Source of the DNA: Druceiella hillmani
Lineage: Eukaryota; Arthropoda; Insecta; Lepidoptera; Hepialidae
Direction of reading: 5' to 3'
NCBI GenBank assembly: GCA_039881145.1
Contig: JAYKKI010000095.1
Location: 1,901,001-1,965,000, forward strand
Length of the DNA: 64,000 nucleotides
Below, one piece after another: positions 63,899 to 64,000 of this stretch (the first letter of the stretch is position 1; each line of letters begins with the position of its first letter). The notes under the pieces are model-generated. The model had not been told where the DNA came from, searched no databases, and saw only the letters and a program-made list of their open reading frames with translations. Made by a program: the position numbers and the translations under genes.

Positions 63899-64000
63899 CA
63901 AACAAATTTTGGGTGTCTGTGTAAATATGTACTTGAAAATTATTCAAATATAATTAAGCCAGTTCCGATAAACTTGCAAAACGACAACGATAATCTGTAA

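Larger units (their letters stand above)
45265..64000 (+). repeat. Segmental duplication, block B (right copy, truncated by window end)
   Basis: This is the direct duplicate of block A. The offset grows from about 35.05 kb at the left edge to about 36.7 kb at the right edge because B carries more inserted (or less deleted) sequence. The left junction lies inside a palindrome absent from A (45189-45278). Lower divergence is seen at 55.5-56.3 kb and 63.6-63.9 kb than elsewhere. No intact gene was recognised in either copy. Confidence 0.95.

Overview
This is a window of AT-rich animal nuclear DNA (roughly 70% A+T by eye). It carries many (TA)n microsatellites, relics of a non-LTR retrotransposon (LINE) and of a tRNA-derived SINE, and short hammerhead-like foldback elements. 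No long open reading frame resembles a host protein. The repeat content suggests an arthropod, most likely an insect, but I cannot name the species. It reads as intergenic or long-intron sequence. Most apparent reading frames are under 100 codons, often lack an ATG, and look like chance.

The main structure is a direct segmental duplication. Block A (about 10213 to at least 27297) is repeated as block B (about 45265 to the window end at 64000), in the same orientation, with starts about 35 kb apart. Identity is in the mid-90s percent by eye. The two blocks share every internal landmark: a three-unit tandem repeat, a dispersed repeat, a LINE tail, a candidate 57-bp exon, a 22-bp minisatellite of 66 versus 67 units, a GC-rich block followed by a hairpin, and a conserved palindrome-rich block. 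They differ by discrete indels: a foldback element only in A, and about 1.2 kb, 455 bp and 125 bp present only in B. The left edge of B has a complex snap-back palindrome that A lacks.

Layout: 1-10212 is a unique left flank with a diverged repeat partnered at 39.7-40.8 kb, a full-length SINE at 4.4 kb, a near-perfect 66-base hairpin at 5.7 kb and a foldback element with 12-bp target-site duplications at 7.95 kb. 10213-27297 is block A. 27298-45264 is an inter-block spacer with two more foldback copies, a two-copy dispersed repeat nested with a LINE relic, a second LINE tail at 43.6-44.1 kb and several small tandem repeats. 45265-64000 is block B.

No set of genes can be assembled into a pathway. 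The strongest biological signals are the foldback elements, which carry hammerhead-ribozyme-like motifs on both strands; the duplication with its palindromic junction; and a few unusually conserved or GC-rich patches that may be exons or regulatory DNA. All identities were judged by eye.
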